A stretch of 64,000 nucleotides of DNA from Reyranella sp. CPCC 100927. Its GTDB lineage: Bacteria > Pseudomonadota > Alphaproteobacteria > Reyranellales > Reyranellaceae. Shown piece after piece: positions 43,004 to 50,989 of this stretch. The DNA lies in assembly GCF_007859315.1 (NCBI RefSeq), contig NZ_VOHA01000004.1:460903-524902 (forward strand), written 5' to 3'. The notes under the pieces were generated by a model. The model ran no database searches. It saw only the letters and a list, made by a program, of their open reading frames with translations, and was not told the origin of the DNA. Every line of letters starts with the position of its first letter. Position 1 is the stretch's first letter. The position numbers and the translations under genes were made by a program.

Positions 43004-43711
43004 CTAGATGATCGCGTCTGCCAGGCTGGCCATGGTCGGCACCAGGATGTCGGGCTGGTGCGGCGTGATGCCGAAGGGCCGGCTGCGGCGGTCGATGAAG
43101 GCGGTCCGCATGCCGGCGGCCTTGGCGCCAATGCAGTCGAAGGCGTGGTTGGCTACGAACAGGATCTGGTCCATCGGCAATCCGACCAGCGCAGCGGCCT
43201 TCGTGTAGGTCGCGACATGCGGCTTGAATGAATTCGCCGCCGCGACGGAGATCACGTCGTCGAACGGAATACCGTGATACTGCTTGGCGGTTTCCAGCAT
43301 GTCGGGATCGCCATTGGACAGCACGACAAGCCGGTAGCGGGTCTGCAGCTTGGCCAGTGCAGCCGGCACTTCGGGAAAAGGCTTCAATCGCTCGATCTGC
43401 GCCACCAGATAGTGGACTTCATCCATGGAGTAGGCGATGCCGGCGCGGTCCAGCACATGGGCAACAGCCCGGTGGCCGATTTCGCGGTAGGGCGTGTGCT
43501 CGCGATGCAGCAGCGCATCGATCATCGAGTTTTCGAAGTGCGTGCGGCGCCACCAGGTCACGAACGAATTCGGGTTGCCGCTCCAGCCCTTCTGTTTCAG
43601 GAAGGGCGTCGCCACTTCCGTCAACCCACCCTGCATGTCGACGACAGTTCCATATTGATCGAACATGCAGACCTTGACGTTGGCCTTGATGGCGTCCGCT
43701 GCTGCGCTCAT
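43004..43711 (-). CDS. HAD-superfamily hydrolase, haloacid dehalogenase type II-like
   Basis: A 235-residue HAD protein. Motif I is CMFDQYGTVVD (Asp nucleophile; the usual second residue Ala is Gln), motif II is LVVLSNGDPDML, the motif III Lys is NSFKPHVATY and the acidic motif IV is replaced by LFVANHAFDCIGAKAAG, which has one Asp. Members dehalogenate 2-haloacids or act on phosphates. ATG at 43711. It is the first gene of the leftward operon and is divergent from a LysR gene. Confidence 0.83.
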   Translation of the reverse strand: MSAAADAIKANVKVCMFDQYGTVVDMQGGLTEVATPFLKQKGWSGNPNSFVTWWRRTHFENSMIDALLHREHTPYREIGHRAVAHVLDRAGIAYSMDEVHYLVAQIERLKPFPEVPAALAKLQTRYRLVVLSNGDPDMLETAKQYHGIPFDDVISVAAANSFKPHVATYTKAAALVGLPMDQILFVANHAFDCIGAKAAGMRTAFIDRRSRPFGITPHQPDILVPTMASLADAII

Positions 43712-43787
43712 CGCACCTGACACTCCCGAACCGACCCGGATCAGCCCGGGCCGTTGCAACAAAACACGGCGGCTATTCATTTGGGAA

Positions 43788-43823
43788 ATTGATTTTCATG
43801 CTGTCCATATTCATACAATCAAT
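43788..43823. promoter_or_regulatory. ATTGATT-N22-AATCAAT dyad between HAD and LysR genes
   Basis: A perfect seven-base inverted repeat with a 22-base AT-rich spacer lies within the 125-bp divergent gap; TTCAT is repeated inside it. The overall length fits the two-site footprint of a LysR tetramer. Binding is inferred. Confidence 0.4.
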
Positions 43824-43836
43824 GTAGAACGCTGCG

Positions 43837-44826
43837 GTGAACCTGCGCGGAATCGACCTCAACCTGCTGGTGGCCTTGGATGCGCTGTTGACGGAGCGGC
43901 ATGTCAGTCGCGCCGCCGCGCGGATCGGTCTCAGTCAGCCGGCGATGAGCAACGCGCTCTCCCGGATCCGGGCGCTGTTCGCCGACGACATCCTGGTGCG
44001 CACGTCGCACGGCATGGAGCCGACGCCGCGGGCGCTCGAGCTTGCCGACACGGTGAAGGCAGCGTTACGCCAGATCGAACGAACGTTCGAGCGCGAGGCT
44101 GCCTTCGATCCGGCCACGGCGGCGCTGGTGTTCCGCGTACGCATGTCCGATGTGCTGGGGTTCCTGCTGCTGCCGCGGGTCATCGCCGCGCTGGAGCGAA
44201 CGGCGCCTGGCGTTGCGCTCGATATCAGCCACCTGTCGCCGGCCGAGACGCACGATGCCCTGGAGAGCGACCGCATCGATCTTGCCGTCAGCATGGGATT
44301 GCAGCACGGCATGACGATCCGGGAGCTGCCGATCCTCGATGACCGCATGGTCTGCCTGGTGCGGGCCGGACATCCGTTGCAATCGGCATCGGGCATCGAG
44401 GCGTTCCTGTCGCACCGCCACTTGCGGATTTCAATCAGTCCGACCGACTCGCGGTTCGTCGACAACATCCTGGCATCGCTCGGCCGTCGGCGCGACGTTG
44501 CCGTCAACATTCCCCACTGGCTGCTGGTGCCGCCGCTGGTGCGCACGTCAGACCTCGTTGCCGTGATGCCCGAACGTTTGGCGCACGTGATGATGCGCGA
44601 GACGTCCAGGCTGGCGACGGTCGATCTACCCTTCGCATCGGACGGCTTCCAATGGGCGCTCTATTGGCACCGCCGGCACGATCAGCGCCCGGCACACAAA
44701 TGGCTTCGGGACATGATCGTCTCGGCGGCTGAGGAGGGCGTGCCAACCGAAGCGCGGGCCTCCGGGCGCGCTTACGGCTCGCACGCGAGGCGAAAGGGTA
44801 CGGCGGCAGCTTCGCGGTCCCGTTGA
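43837..44826 (+). CDS. LysR-family transcriptional regulator (NodD-like branch)
   Basis: A 329-residue LysR protein, starting with GTG: LRGIDLNLLVALDALLTERHVSRAAARIGLSQPAMSNALSRIR is the DNA-binding domain of the NodD/NahR/LinR branch, which answers to aromatic compounds. The effector domain follows to about residue 295, with a basic tail. No upstream ATG is in frame. It is divergent from the HAD-CaiB-Bug-TPP operon, its likely target. Confidence 0.88.
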   Translation: MNLRGIDLNLLVALDALLTERHVSRAAARIGLSQPAMSNALSRIRALFADDILVRTSHGMEPTPRALELADTVKAALRQIERTFEREAAFDPATAALVFRVRMSDVLGFLLLPRVIAALERTAPGVALDISHLSPAETHDALESDRIDLAVSMGLQHGMTIRELPILDDRMVCLVRAGHPLQSASGIEAFLSHRHLRISISPTDSRFVDNILASLGRRRDVAVNIPHWLLVPPLVRTSDLVAVMPERLAHVMMRETSRLATVDLPFASDGFQWALYWHRRHDQRPAHKWLRDMIVSAAEEGVPTEARASGRAYGSHARRKGTAAASRSR

Positions 44827-44845
44827 ACCGCCGAGCTGCGGATGC

Positions 44846-45505
44846 TCAGCGCTTGAGCGCGATCGTCATGCCGTCGCCGACCGGCAGCAGGCCTAGATCG
44901 ATGCGGTCATCGTCCTTGAGTTTGGCGTTGAGCGCCCGCACGGCCAGCGTATCGGCGGTGTGATCGTCGGGATCGGCGACGGAGCCGCCCCACAGCACGT
45001 TGTCGATCAGCATCAGGCCGCGCGGCCGCAGCAACCTCAGGCAGCGCTCGTAGTAGGCGTCATAGTCGGTCTTGTTGGCGTCGATGAATGCCATGTCGAC
45101 GTGACCGGCAAGCCCCCCGTTGATCAGCTCGTCGAGCGAGCGCAACGCCGGACCGATATGCAGCTCGATCCGGTCGGCGACGCCGGCTTCATTCCAGTAG
45201 CGCCGTCCGACCCGGGTCCATTCTTCGCTGACGTCGCAGGCATGCAGCTTGCCGGTGGGCGGCAGCGCCTCGGCAACGCACAGCGCCGAGTAGCCCGTGA
45301 ATGTACCGACTTCGACGGCGATGCGCGCACCGATGGCCCGGGCCAGCAGTGCCATCAATTGGCCCTGATCGGCGGCCACCTGCATCATGCCGCCGGGCAG
45401 CTTGGACGTCTCCTCGCGCAGCCAGCGCTTGACGTCACTGTCGCGCAGCCAGTTCGCGTCAACATAGGCATCGAGGCGTCCGGTGATCTGCGTCCGTTTC
45501 GACAT
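44846..45505 (-). CDS. SAM-dependent O-methyltransferase (caffeoyl-CoA OMT type)
   Basis: A 219-residue class I methyltransferase. SAM motif VEVGTFTGYSALCVAEALP, metal-binding Asp in MAFIDANKTDYDAYYE and LIDNVLWGGSV. The enzyme methylates catechol-like hydroxyls with Mg. The ATG at 45505 is preferred to that at 45511 because GGGAG is correctly spaced only for the former. Divergent from the CocE-type hydrolase gene. Confidence 0.9.
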   Translation of the reverse strand: MSKRTQITGRLDAYVDANWLRDSDVKRWLREETSKLPGGMMQVAADQGQLMALLARAIGARIAVEVGTFTGYSALCVAEALPPTGKLHACDVSEEWTRVGRRYWNEAGVADRIELHIGPALRSLDELINGGLAGHVDMAFIDANKTDYDAYYERCLRLLRPRGLMLIDNVLWGGSVADPDDHTADTLAVRALNAKLKDDDRIDLGLLPVGDGMTIALKR

Positions 45506-45532
45506 GGCCATACTCCCGGCAGCAGAGTCTTT

Positions 45533-45563
45533 TTGTCACCCCCGGCACCGCGCGGGATGACAA
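45533..45563. repeat. Short REP-like palindrome with TTGTCA...TGACAA ends
   Basis: TTGTCACCCCCG (45533-45544) and CGCGGGATGACAA (45551-45563) are near-perfect inverted copies around six bases. The ends are shared with the longer element at 3345-3415. It lies in a divergent intergenic gap. Confidence 0.45.
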
Positions 45564-45664
45564 GGCAGGCAGAACATTGGCATGAGGTCTCGTTGCCGGC
45601 TAGCATTGTCGGGCCGGTGCATCGCCCCTTGATGCCCTCAATCAATAACGCGTGAGAGTTCCAA

Positions 45665-47533
45665 ATGGCTGACAGCACCATCGACGCCGGCAACCCGCAC
45701 GAAACCGTCGTCGAACGCGACGTGCTGGTGCCCATGCGCGATGGCGTGCGTCTGGCAACCGACATCTACCGCCCGGCGGGCGATGAGACGTTTCCGGTGA
45801 TCCTCGAGCGGACACCCTACGGCAAAGGCGAGTCCAGCCGGTCGGAGCGTACGGCCAAGGACGCCCGGCCGCGATCGCGCGCCGAGATTGCGGCCGACTT
45901 CGTGCGCCACGGCTATGCCGTGGTCTACCAGGACACACGCGGGCGCTACGGTTCCGAAGGCAAGTTCGTGAAGTACCTCAGCGACGGTACCGATGGTTAT
46001 GACACGGTGGCCTGGCTGGTGGCGCAGCCCTGGTGCAACGGCAGGATCGGTACCATGGGACTATCCTACGCCGCGCACACGCAAAGTGCGTTGGCATGCC
46101 TGGATCCACCGGGGCTGGCAGCCATGTTCCTCGACTCCGGCGGCTTCTCCAATGCCTATCGCAGCGGCATCCGGCAGGGCGGCGCCTTTGAGCTCAAGCA
46201 GGCGACCTGGGCCTTCAACAATGCGTTGCTCAGCCCGGAGCTGGCGGCGACGCCCTTGAAGTTCAAGGCGATGCGCACCGTCGATCTGCGATCGTGGTTT
46301 GCGCACATGCCGTGGAGCCGGGGCCATTCGCCGCTGGCGCTGGCGCCGGCCTACGAGGACTACCTGTTCGAGCAATGGCAGCACGGCACCTTCGATTCCT
46401 ATTGGAAACAGGTCGGCATCTACGCTGAAGGTGCGTATGACACCTACGCCGATGTGCCGATGGTGCACATGTCGTCGTGGTACGATCCTTATCCTCGGAC
46501 CGCGACCGATAACTTTCTTGGCCTGAAACATCGTAAGCAGGGGCCGGTCCGGCTGATCCTGGGACCATGGCTGCACGGCGACCGTTCGGTCACACATGCC
46601 GGTGATGTGGATTTCGGGCCGGCAGCCACGCTCGATGGTCAGCTGGCGGAAGATTTCCAGACCTTGCGGCGGCGATGGTTCGACCGCTGGCTGCGGGGAA
46701 TCGACAATGGCGTCGATCGTGAACCGGCGGTGCGGCTGTTTGTCATGGGAGGCGGCAGCGGCCGGCGCAACCCCGATGGCCGCCTCGACCACGGCGGCGC
46801 GTGGCGCACTTCAGGCGATTGGCCGCTGCCCGGCACGCGGTTCACCAACTACTACCTGCGCGCCGACGGCAGCCTGGATCGGGCGGTGCCGTCGGATGCC
46901 GAAGCCATGCGCCAGTTCGACTACGACCCGCGCAACCCCGTGCCGACCATCGGCGGTGCAATCTCGTCGGGCGATCCGGTGATGGCGGGTGGTGCTTTTG
47001 ATCAGGTGGAAGGGCCGCGATTCTTCGGTTCGCGGACACCGTACCGCAAGCTCGCCGACCGGCCTGACGTGCTGGTGTTCCAGACGGCGCCACTGGCGGA
47101 GGATATCGACGTCATCGGGCCGATCACGGTGACGCTATGGATCTCGTCCGATTGTCCGGATACTGACTTCACCGCCAAGCTGATCGACGTCTATCCGGCG
47201 AGCGCCGACTACCCCGACGGCTTTGCCATGAACCTGACCGACGGCATCCTGCGCGTGCGCTACCGCGAATCATGGGAACGGCCCAGCCTCATGACGCCGG
47301 GCGGCGTCTATCGCATCGAGGTCGCGGCGTTTCCCACAGCCAACCTCTTCAAGCGCGGCCATCGGATCCGCCTCGATATTTCCAGCAGCAATTTCCCGCA
47401 CTTCGATTTCAATCCCAACACCGGCGAGTCCGAAGGAGCCTGGCGCGAAACCCGCGTCGCGCGCAATACGGTCTACCTCGACCGCGACCGCCCCTCGCAC
47501 GTCGTCCTCCCGATCGCGCCGTCGCGCTCGTGA
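45665..47533 (+). CDS. CocE/NonD-family hydrolase (X-Pro dipeptidyl-peptidase S15)
   Basis: A 622-residue serine hydrolase. VPMRDGVRLATDIYRP opens the alpha/beta domain, the nucleophile Ser is in GTMGLSYAAHTQ, and the acid and His lie before a C-terminal jelly-roll domain that starts near VLVFQTAPLAEDIDVIGPITV. The family hydrolyses esters, acyl-amides and cocaine-like substrates. No signal peptide; probably cytoplasmic. It faces away from the methyltransferase gene. Confidence 0.9.
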   Translation: MADSTIDAGNPHETVVERDVLVPMRDGVRLATDIYRPAGDETFPVILERTPYGKGESSRSERTAKDARPRSRAEIAADFVRHGYAVVYQDTRGRYGSEGKFVKYLSDGTDGYDTVAWLVAQPWCNGRIGTMGLSYAAHTQSALACLDPPGLAAMFLDSGGFSNAYRSGIRQGGAFELKQATWAFNNALLSPELAATPLKFKAMRTVDLRSWFAHMPWSRGHSPLALAPAYEDYLFEQWQHGTFDSYWKQVGIYAEGAYDTYADVPMVHMSSWYDPYPRTATDNFLGLKHRKQGPVRLILGPWLHGDRSVTHAGDVDFGPAATLDGQLAEDFQTLRRRWFDRWLRGIDNGVDREPAVRLFVMGGGSGRRNPDGRLDHGGAWRTSGDWPLPGTRFTNYYLRADGSLDRAVPSDAEAMRQFDYDPRNPVPTIGGAISSGDPVMAGGAFDQVEGPRFFGSRTPYRKLADRPDVLVFQTAPLAEDIDVIGPITVTLWISSDCPDTDFTAKLIDVYPASADYPDGFAMNLTDGILRVRYRESWERPSLMTPGGVYRIEVAAFPTANLFKRGHRIRLDISSSNFPHFDFNPNTGESEGAWRETRVARNTVYLDRDRPSHVVLPIAPSRS

Positions 47534-47565
47534 GAAAGCTCGCAACGTCGTTGGGCCAGAACCTT

Positions 47566-47973
47566 TCAACTCGGGCGCAGGGCGTGGCGTTTGAGGTCCT
47601 CGGCCGAGACCACCAGCAGGGTTACCTGGTGGGTCGACTCCAGGACCACCAGGGGTGCGGCGTCGGCTTCCAGGGCCTCCTGCCAGCGGGCGGCGCAGAG
47701 GCACCAGCGGTCGCCGGCCTTGAGGCCGGGGAAACCGTACTGCGGCATCGGCGTCGACAGATCGTTGCCGCGCTCGCGCGAAAAGCGCAGGAAGGCGTTG
47801 GTCATCACGACGCATACCGTATGCAGGCCGCGGTCCTCGCGCCCGGTGTTGCAGCAGCCGTCGCGGTAAAAGCCGGTCAACGGTTCGCTGGAGCAGGGCT
47901 TCAACGGCTGTCCCAGGACGTTCAGCGACGGTGCCCGGCCGCCGCCGCCTTCTTCGGGTGTCTGGTCGAACAT
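47566..47973 (-). CDS. DUF2237 family protein
   Basis: A 135-residue cytoplasmic protein: NVLGQPLKPCSSEPLTGFYRDGCCNTGREDRGLHTVCVVMTNAFL and GDRWCLCAARWQEAL are the fixed parts of the family, rich in Cys. The function is unknown. The ATG at 47973 follows GGGAG. Longer in-frame starts upstream would run toward the tRNA gene and are unlikely. Confidence 0.88.
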   Translation of the reverse strand: MFDQTPEEGGGGRAPSLNVLGQPLKPCSSEPLTGFYRDGCCNTGREDRGLHTVCVVMTNAFLRFSRERGNDLSTPMPQYGFPGLKAGDRWCLCAARWQEALEADAAPLVVLESTHQVTLLVVSAEDLKRHALRPS

Positions 47974-48124
47974 GGCAGGGCTCCCTGGGGGGCGTGGGCA
48001 CGGCCCACACCATCGATGCAAATGATAGCGGGTGCGACAGGCACTCCCCAGGGACAAATTTGCCCCTTCCGACCACACCGGCTCGCTGTTAAATACCCAC
48101 GCCCCATGTGGGGTTCCGAGTCGT

Positions 48125-48201
48125 CGGGGCGTAGCTCAGCCTGGTAGAGCGCTTGCCTTGGGCGCAAGAGGCCGTCGGTTCGAATCCGGCCGCCCCGACC
48201 A
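48125..48201 (+). tRNA. tRNA-Pro (UGG)
   Basis: A 77-base cloverleaf with encoded CCA. Acceptor arms CGGGGCG and CGCCCCG pair fully, the anticodon stem is CTTGC/GCAAG and the loop CTTGGGC gives anticodon TGG. The T-loop is GTTCGAATC. Confidence 0.96.
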
Positions 48202-48231
48202 GACGCGGATATCGGGAGCATCGATCGCAGC

Positions 48232-48534
48232 ATGCAGGTCAGAATCTACAAACCGGCCAAGACGGCCATGCAGTCGGGCGCCGGGAACACCAAGGAATGG
48301 GTGATCGAGGCCGAGCCGTCGCGCAAGGAGATCGATCCGCTGATGGGCTGGACCAGCTCGCGCGACACGATGAACCAGGTGGTGCTGCGCTTCGACACCA
48401 AGGAAGAAGCCATCGCCCATGCGCAGAAGCAGGGCTGGATGTACACCGTCGATGAGCCCAAGACCCGCGCCGTCCGCCCTAGAGCCTACGCCGACAATTT
48501 CGCCTTCACCCGGATCGGACAGTGGACGCACTGA
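48232..48534 (+). CDS. ETC complex I NDUFS4-like subunit
   Basis: A 100-residue protein matching the NDUFS4 (18-kDa accessory subunit) family: VRIYKPAKTAMQSG, GWTSSRDTMNQVVLRFDTKEEAIAHAQKQGW and the closing ADNFAFTRIGQWTH. In alphaproteobacteria it associates with NADH dehydrogenase and is encoded outside the nuo operon. It follows tRNA-Pro by 30 bases. The family's restriction to alphaproteobacteria and mitochondria is useful for placing the organism. Confidence 0.94.
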   Translation: MQVRIYKPAKTAMQSGAGNTKEWVIEAEPSRKEIDPLMGWTSSRDTMNQVVLRFDTKEEAIAHAQKQGWMYTVDEPKTRAVRPRAYADNFAFTRIGQWTH

Positions 48535-48550
48535 GGCGACGGATGGACTT

Positions 48551-49006
48551 TCAGCGGTAGGAGCCCGGCGGCGCCAGGACGGGCTTAGGCTCGTACTGTT
48601 GAAGCTCACTCCGCAACTCGGCGGGAATTTCAGGACTCCGCTCGAGGTAATCGTGATCCTTTCGGTAGCGCTTGGCGTGTTGGACGTTCAACCCCTCGAT
48701 TGTGTACCCAGTCCTGCTGATCGCTGAAAGCTGGCCTTGCTTGCCCGGATCGACGCGGCCGTCGACCAGGACATTGTTGCCTGTGCTTGTTAACTCTTTC
48801 TGGAAAAAGAGAATCCAGGCCTTCGTCCTGTCGTCACATATGCCTGTGACCTCAACGGGAGGGCCGTCCGGTTTGTATTGCTTTACTGAGTTATAGTAGA
48901 TGCGGCGCAGAAAGAATTGCACCAGCATCACGTCGGTACGCTTGTTGGGGCATCCTGGTCCGACGGCGCCGTCGACGTTGTAGAACGGGATCTCCTTGCT
49001 GGCCAT
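48551..49006 (-). CDS. Peptidoglycan-binding-like domain protein
   Basis: A 151-residue protein without signal peptide. The N-terminal 90 residues follow the peptidoglycan-binding fold: DGAVGPGCPNKRTDVMLVQFFLRR, then VTGICDDRTKAWILFFQ and VDGRVDPG. The tail is charged. The same arrangement (VG-G--N---DV--VQ-LL) occurs at the start of the M15 peptidase encoded at 57495. ATG at 49006 with AGAGG. Function unknown; it might be an adaptor or effector part. Confidence 0.6.
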   Translation of the reverse strand: MASKEIPFYNVDGAVGPGCPNKRTDVMLVQFFLRRIYYNSVKQYKPDGPPVEVTGICDDRTKAWILFFQKELTSTGNNVLVDGRVDPGKQGQLSAISRTGYTIEGLNVQHAKRYRKDHDYLERSPEIPAELRSELQQYEPKPVLAPPGSYR

Positions 49007-49085
49007 CGCCACCTCTGGGGTCGTTGCCGGCCGGGTCTAACCCGACCGGCTCCGGCCGGCGTCAACCCCAGGGTGGAGACGTCGA

Positions 49086-49859
49086 CTATTTCGTCGTGTA
49101 GCCGCCGTTGATCAGCAGGGTCTGGCCGGTCATCCACCAGCCGTCTGAGACCAGGAAGCGGATGAAGGGCACGACGTCCTCGATGTCGGTCAGGCCGGTC
49201 TTGGAGAACTTCGACAGTGCCGCCGCCGTCTTGTGGTAGGCGACGGCGTCGGCTCCTTCGGCCGGGTAGAAGAAGGGCGTATCCATCGGACCGGGACCGA
49301 CGGCCGTGACCGAGATGCCGCGTTCGCCGAACTCCTTGGCAGCGGCGCGCACGAAATGCTCGACCGGTGCCTTCGTGCCGGCATACGCCGCGTAGAAGGG
49401 TGTGAAGGCACCCAGCAGCGAGGTCACCAGGGTCAGGATCTTGCCGTTGTCGTTGACGTGCTTGCCGGCCTCTTTCATGAAGAAGAATGCCGTCTTGCTG
49501 TTCACCGCCGTCATCTCGTCGTACTCGGCCTCGGTGATCTGGACGAACGGCTTTTTCAGCACCTTGCCAACGGTGTTGATGGCGATATCCGGCTTGCCGA
49601 TAGCGGCGACGGCGTCGGCGAACAGCTTCTCGATCGCGCCGGCCGTTGTCAGGTCGCCCTGCAAGGCGACAGCTTTCGCGCCGGCAGCCTTGACCGCGGC
49701 AACCGTCTCGTCGGCGGTGTTCTTGGCGGCGGCGCTGTTGTAGTGGACCGCGACCGCCTTGGCGCCGTGCTGTGCCAGGTCGCGGGCAATGAGCCCACCG
49801 AGATTCTTCGCGCCGCCGGCGATGATGACGTTTTTGCCCTTGATGGCATGGTCGGCCAT
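49086..49859 (-). CDS. Short-chain dehydrogenase/reductase
   Basis: A 257-residue classical SDR. The cofactor loop reads IAGGAKNLGGLIA, the structural Asn is in NTVGKV, the Ser in LVTSLLGAF and the catalytic YxxxK in YAGTK (AYAGTKAPVE). The C-terminus WWMTGQTLLINGGY is typical. Substrate unknown. Divergent from a LysR gene with a perfect dyad between them. Confidence 0.9.
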   Translation of the reverse strand: MADHAIKGKNVIIAGGAKNLGGLIARDLAQHGAKAVAVHYNSAAAKNTADETVAAVKAAGAKAVALQGDLTTAGAIEKLFADAVAAIGKPDIAINTVGKVLKKPFVQITEAEYDEMTAVNSKTAFFFMKEAGKHVNDNGKILTLVTSLLGAFTPFYAAYAGTKAPVEHFVRAAAKEFGERGISVTAVGPGPMDTPFFYPAEGADAVAYHKTAAALSKFSKTGLTDIEDVVPFIRFLVSDGWWMTGQTLLINGGYTTK

Positions 49860-49949
49860 GGCCTTGCCTCCGTAAATACTGCGCGACCGCCCGGTGCAGC
49901 CGCTTACCAGGCCAACCTATCGTCTAAAAAATCTCTATAAAGTTGCTGG

Positions 49950-49970
49950 TTCTGACTTCAGATGTCAGAA
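49950..49970. promoter_or_regulatory. TTCTGAC-N7-GTCAGAA dyad, candidate LysR operator
   Basis: A perfect seven-base inverted repeat with a seven-base spacer, 30 bases before the LysR GTG and 91 before the SDR start. A TATAAA (49936-49941) lies alongside. Binding is inferred. Confidence 0.5.
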
Positions 49971-49999
49971 ATGGCGAATAATGGAGGCCCGAGGCACCC

Positions 50000-50989
50000 G
50001 TGGACCGCATTGAGCTCTTCCGCATCTTCACCCGCGTGGTGGAGCACGCGAGCTTCACCCGGGCCGCCGACACGTTGGGCCTGCCGCGATCGTCGGTCTC
50101 AGCCGCCGTACAGGACCTGGAGGCGCGCGTCGGTGCTCGTCTGCTGCATCGCACGACCCGACGGGTCTCTCCCACGCACGACGGCGTCGCCTTCTACGAG
50201 CGGTGCCTGCGTCTGATTGCTGACGTGGAGGATACCGAGAGCCTGTTCCGGGAAACCGCGGTGGGGCCCAGCGGCAGGCTGCGGGTCAACTTGCCGGGCC
50301 GCGTCGGCCGGTTGATCGTCGCGCCGGCGTTGCCGGCGTTCCTGGCGCGCTATCCCGACATCGATGTTGAGCTGGGCGTCACGGACCGTGCCGTGAATCT
50401 GACCGAGGATAGCGTCGACTGCGCGCTGCGGGTCGGGCCGTTGACCGACTCCGGCCTGTTGGCGCGCCGGGTCGGCGATCTCGCCCTGATCAACGTCGCC
50501 AGTCCGGCCTATCTCGCGCAACACGGGACACCGCTGACGCCGGCTGATCTTCCGGCGCACTGGGCGGTCAACTACGCCTCGCCATCCAGTGGCCGTGTCG
50601 AGGCATGGGAATGGATCGAGGATGGCGCGGCCCGCATGTGCTCCATGCGGGCACGCGTCGCAGCCAACAACGCCGAGGCCTATATCGCCTGCTGCCTGGC
50701 CGGGATCGGCCTGATCCAGATTCCCGCCTACGACGTGGCAGCCCATCTCGCCGCCGGCGAACTGGTCGAGGTGATGCCGGCATACCGTGCCGCGCCCATG
50801 CCGATGACATTGCTCTATCCGCATCGCCAGCACGTGTCGCGTCGGCTGCAGGTCTTTGCCGAGTGGCTGGTCGGCCTGCTGCAGGCCCGCATGCTTGGCC
50901 CAGGGAGCGCGGTTCAGGCGAAAGCCGAACTTGCGCCAGCGCGTGGGAGCGGAATGAGCGGGCGAGACGCCCGTGCTCCCAGGCGCTAG
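50000..50989 (+). CDS. LysR-family transcriptional regulator
   Basis: A 329-residue LysR protein starting with [43 protein letters not shown] is the DNA-binding domain of the CrgA/DsdC-like branch, with effector domain to about 300 and a low-complexity basic tail. Divergent from an SDR gene. Its last four bases overlap the end of the convergent ilvD gene. Confidence 0.88.
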   Translation: MDRIELFRIFTRVVEHASFTRAADTLGLPRSSVSAAVQDLEARVGARLLHRTTRRVSPTHDGVAFYERCLRLIADVEDTESLFRETAVGPSGRLRVNLPGRVGRLIVAPALPAFLARYPDIDVELGVTDRAVNLTEDSVDCALRVGPLTDSGLLARRVGDLALINVASPAYLAQHGTPLTPADLPAHWAVNYASPSSGRVEAWEWIEDGAARMCSMRARVAANNAEAYIACCLAGIGLIQIPAYDVAAHLAAGELVEVMPAYRAAPMPMTLLYPHRQHVSRRLQVFAEWLVGLLQARMLGPGSAVQAKAELAPARGSGMSGRDARAPRR

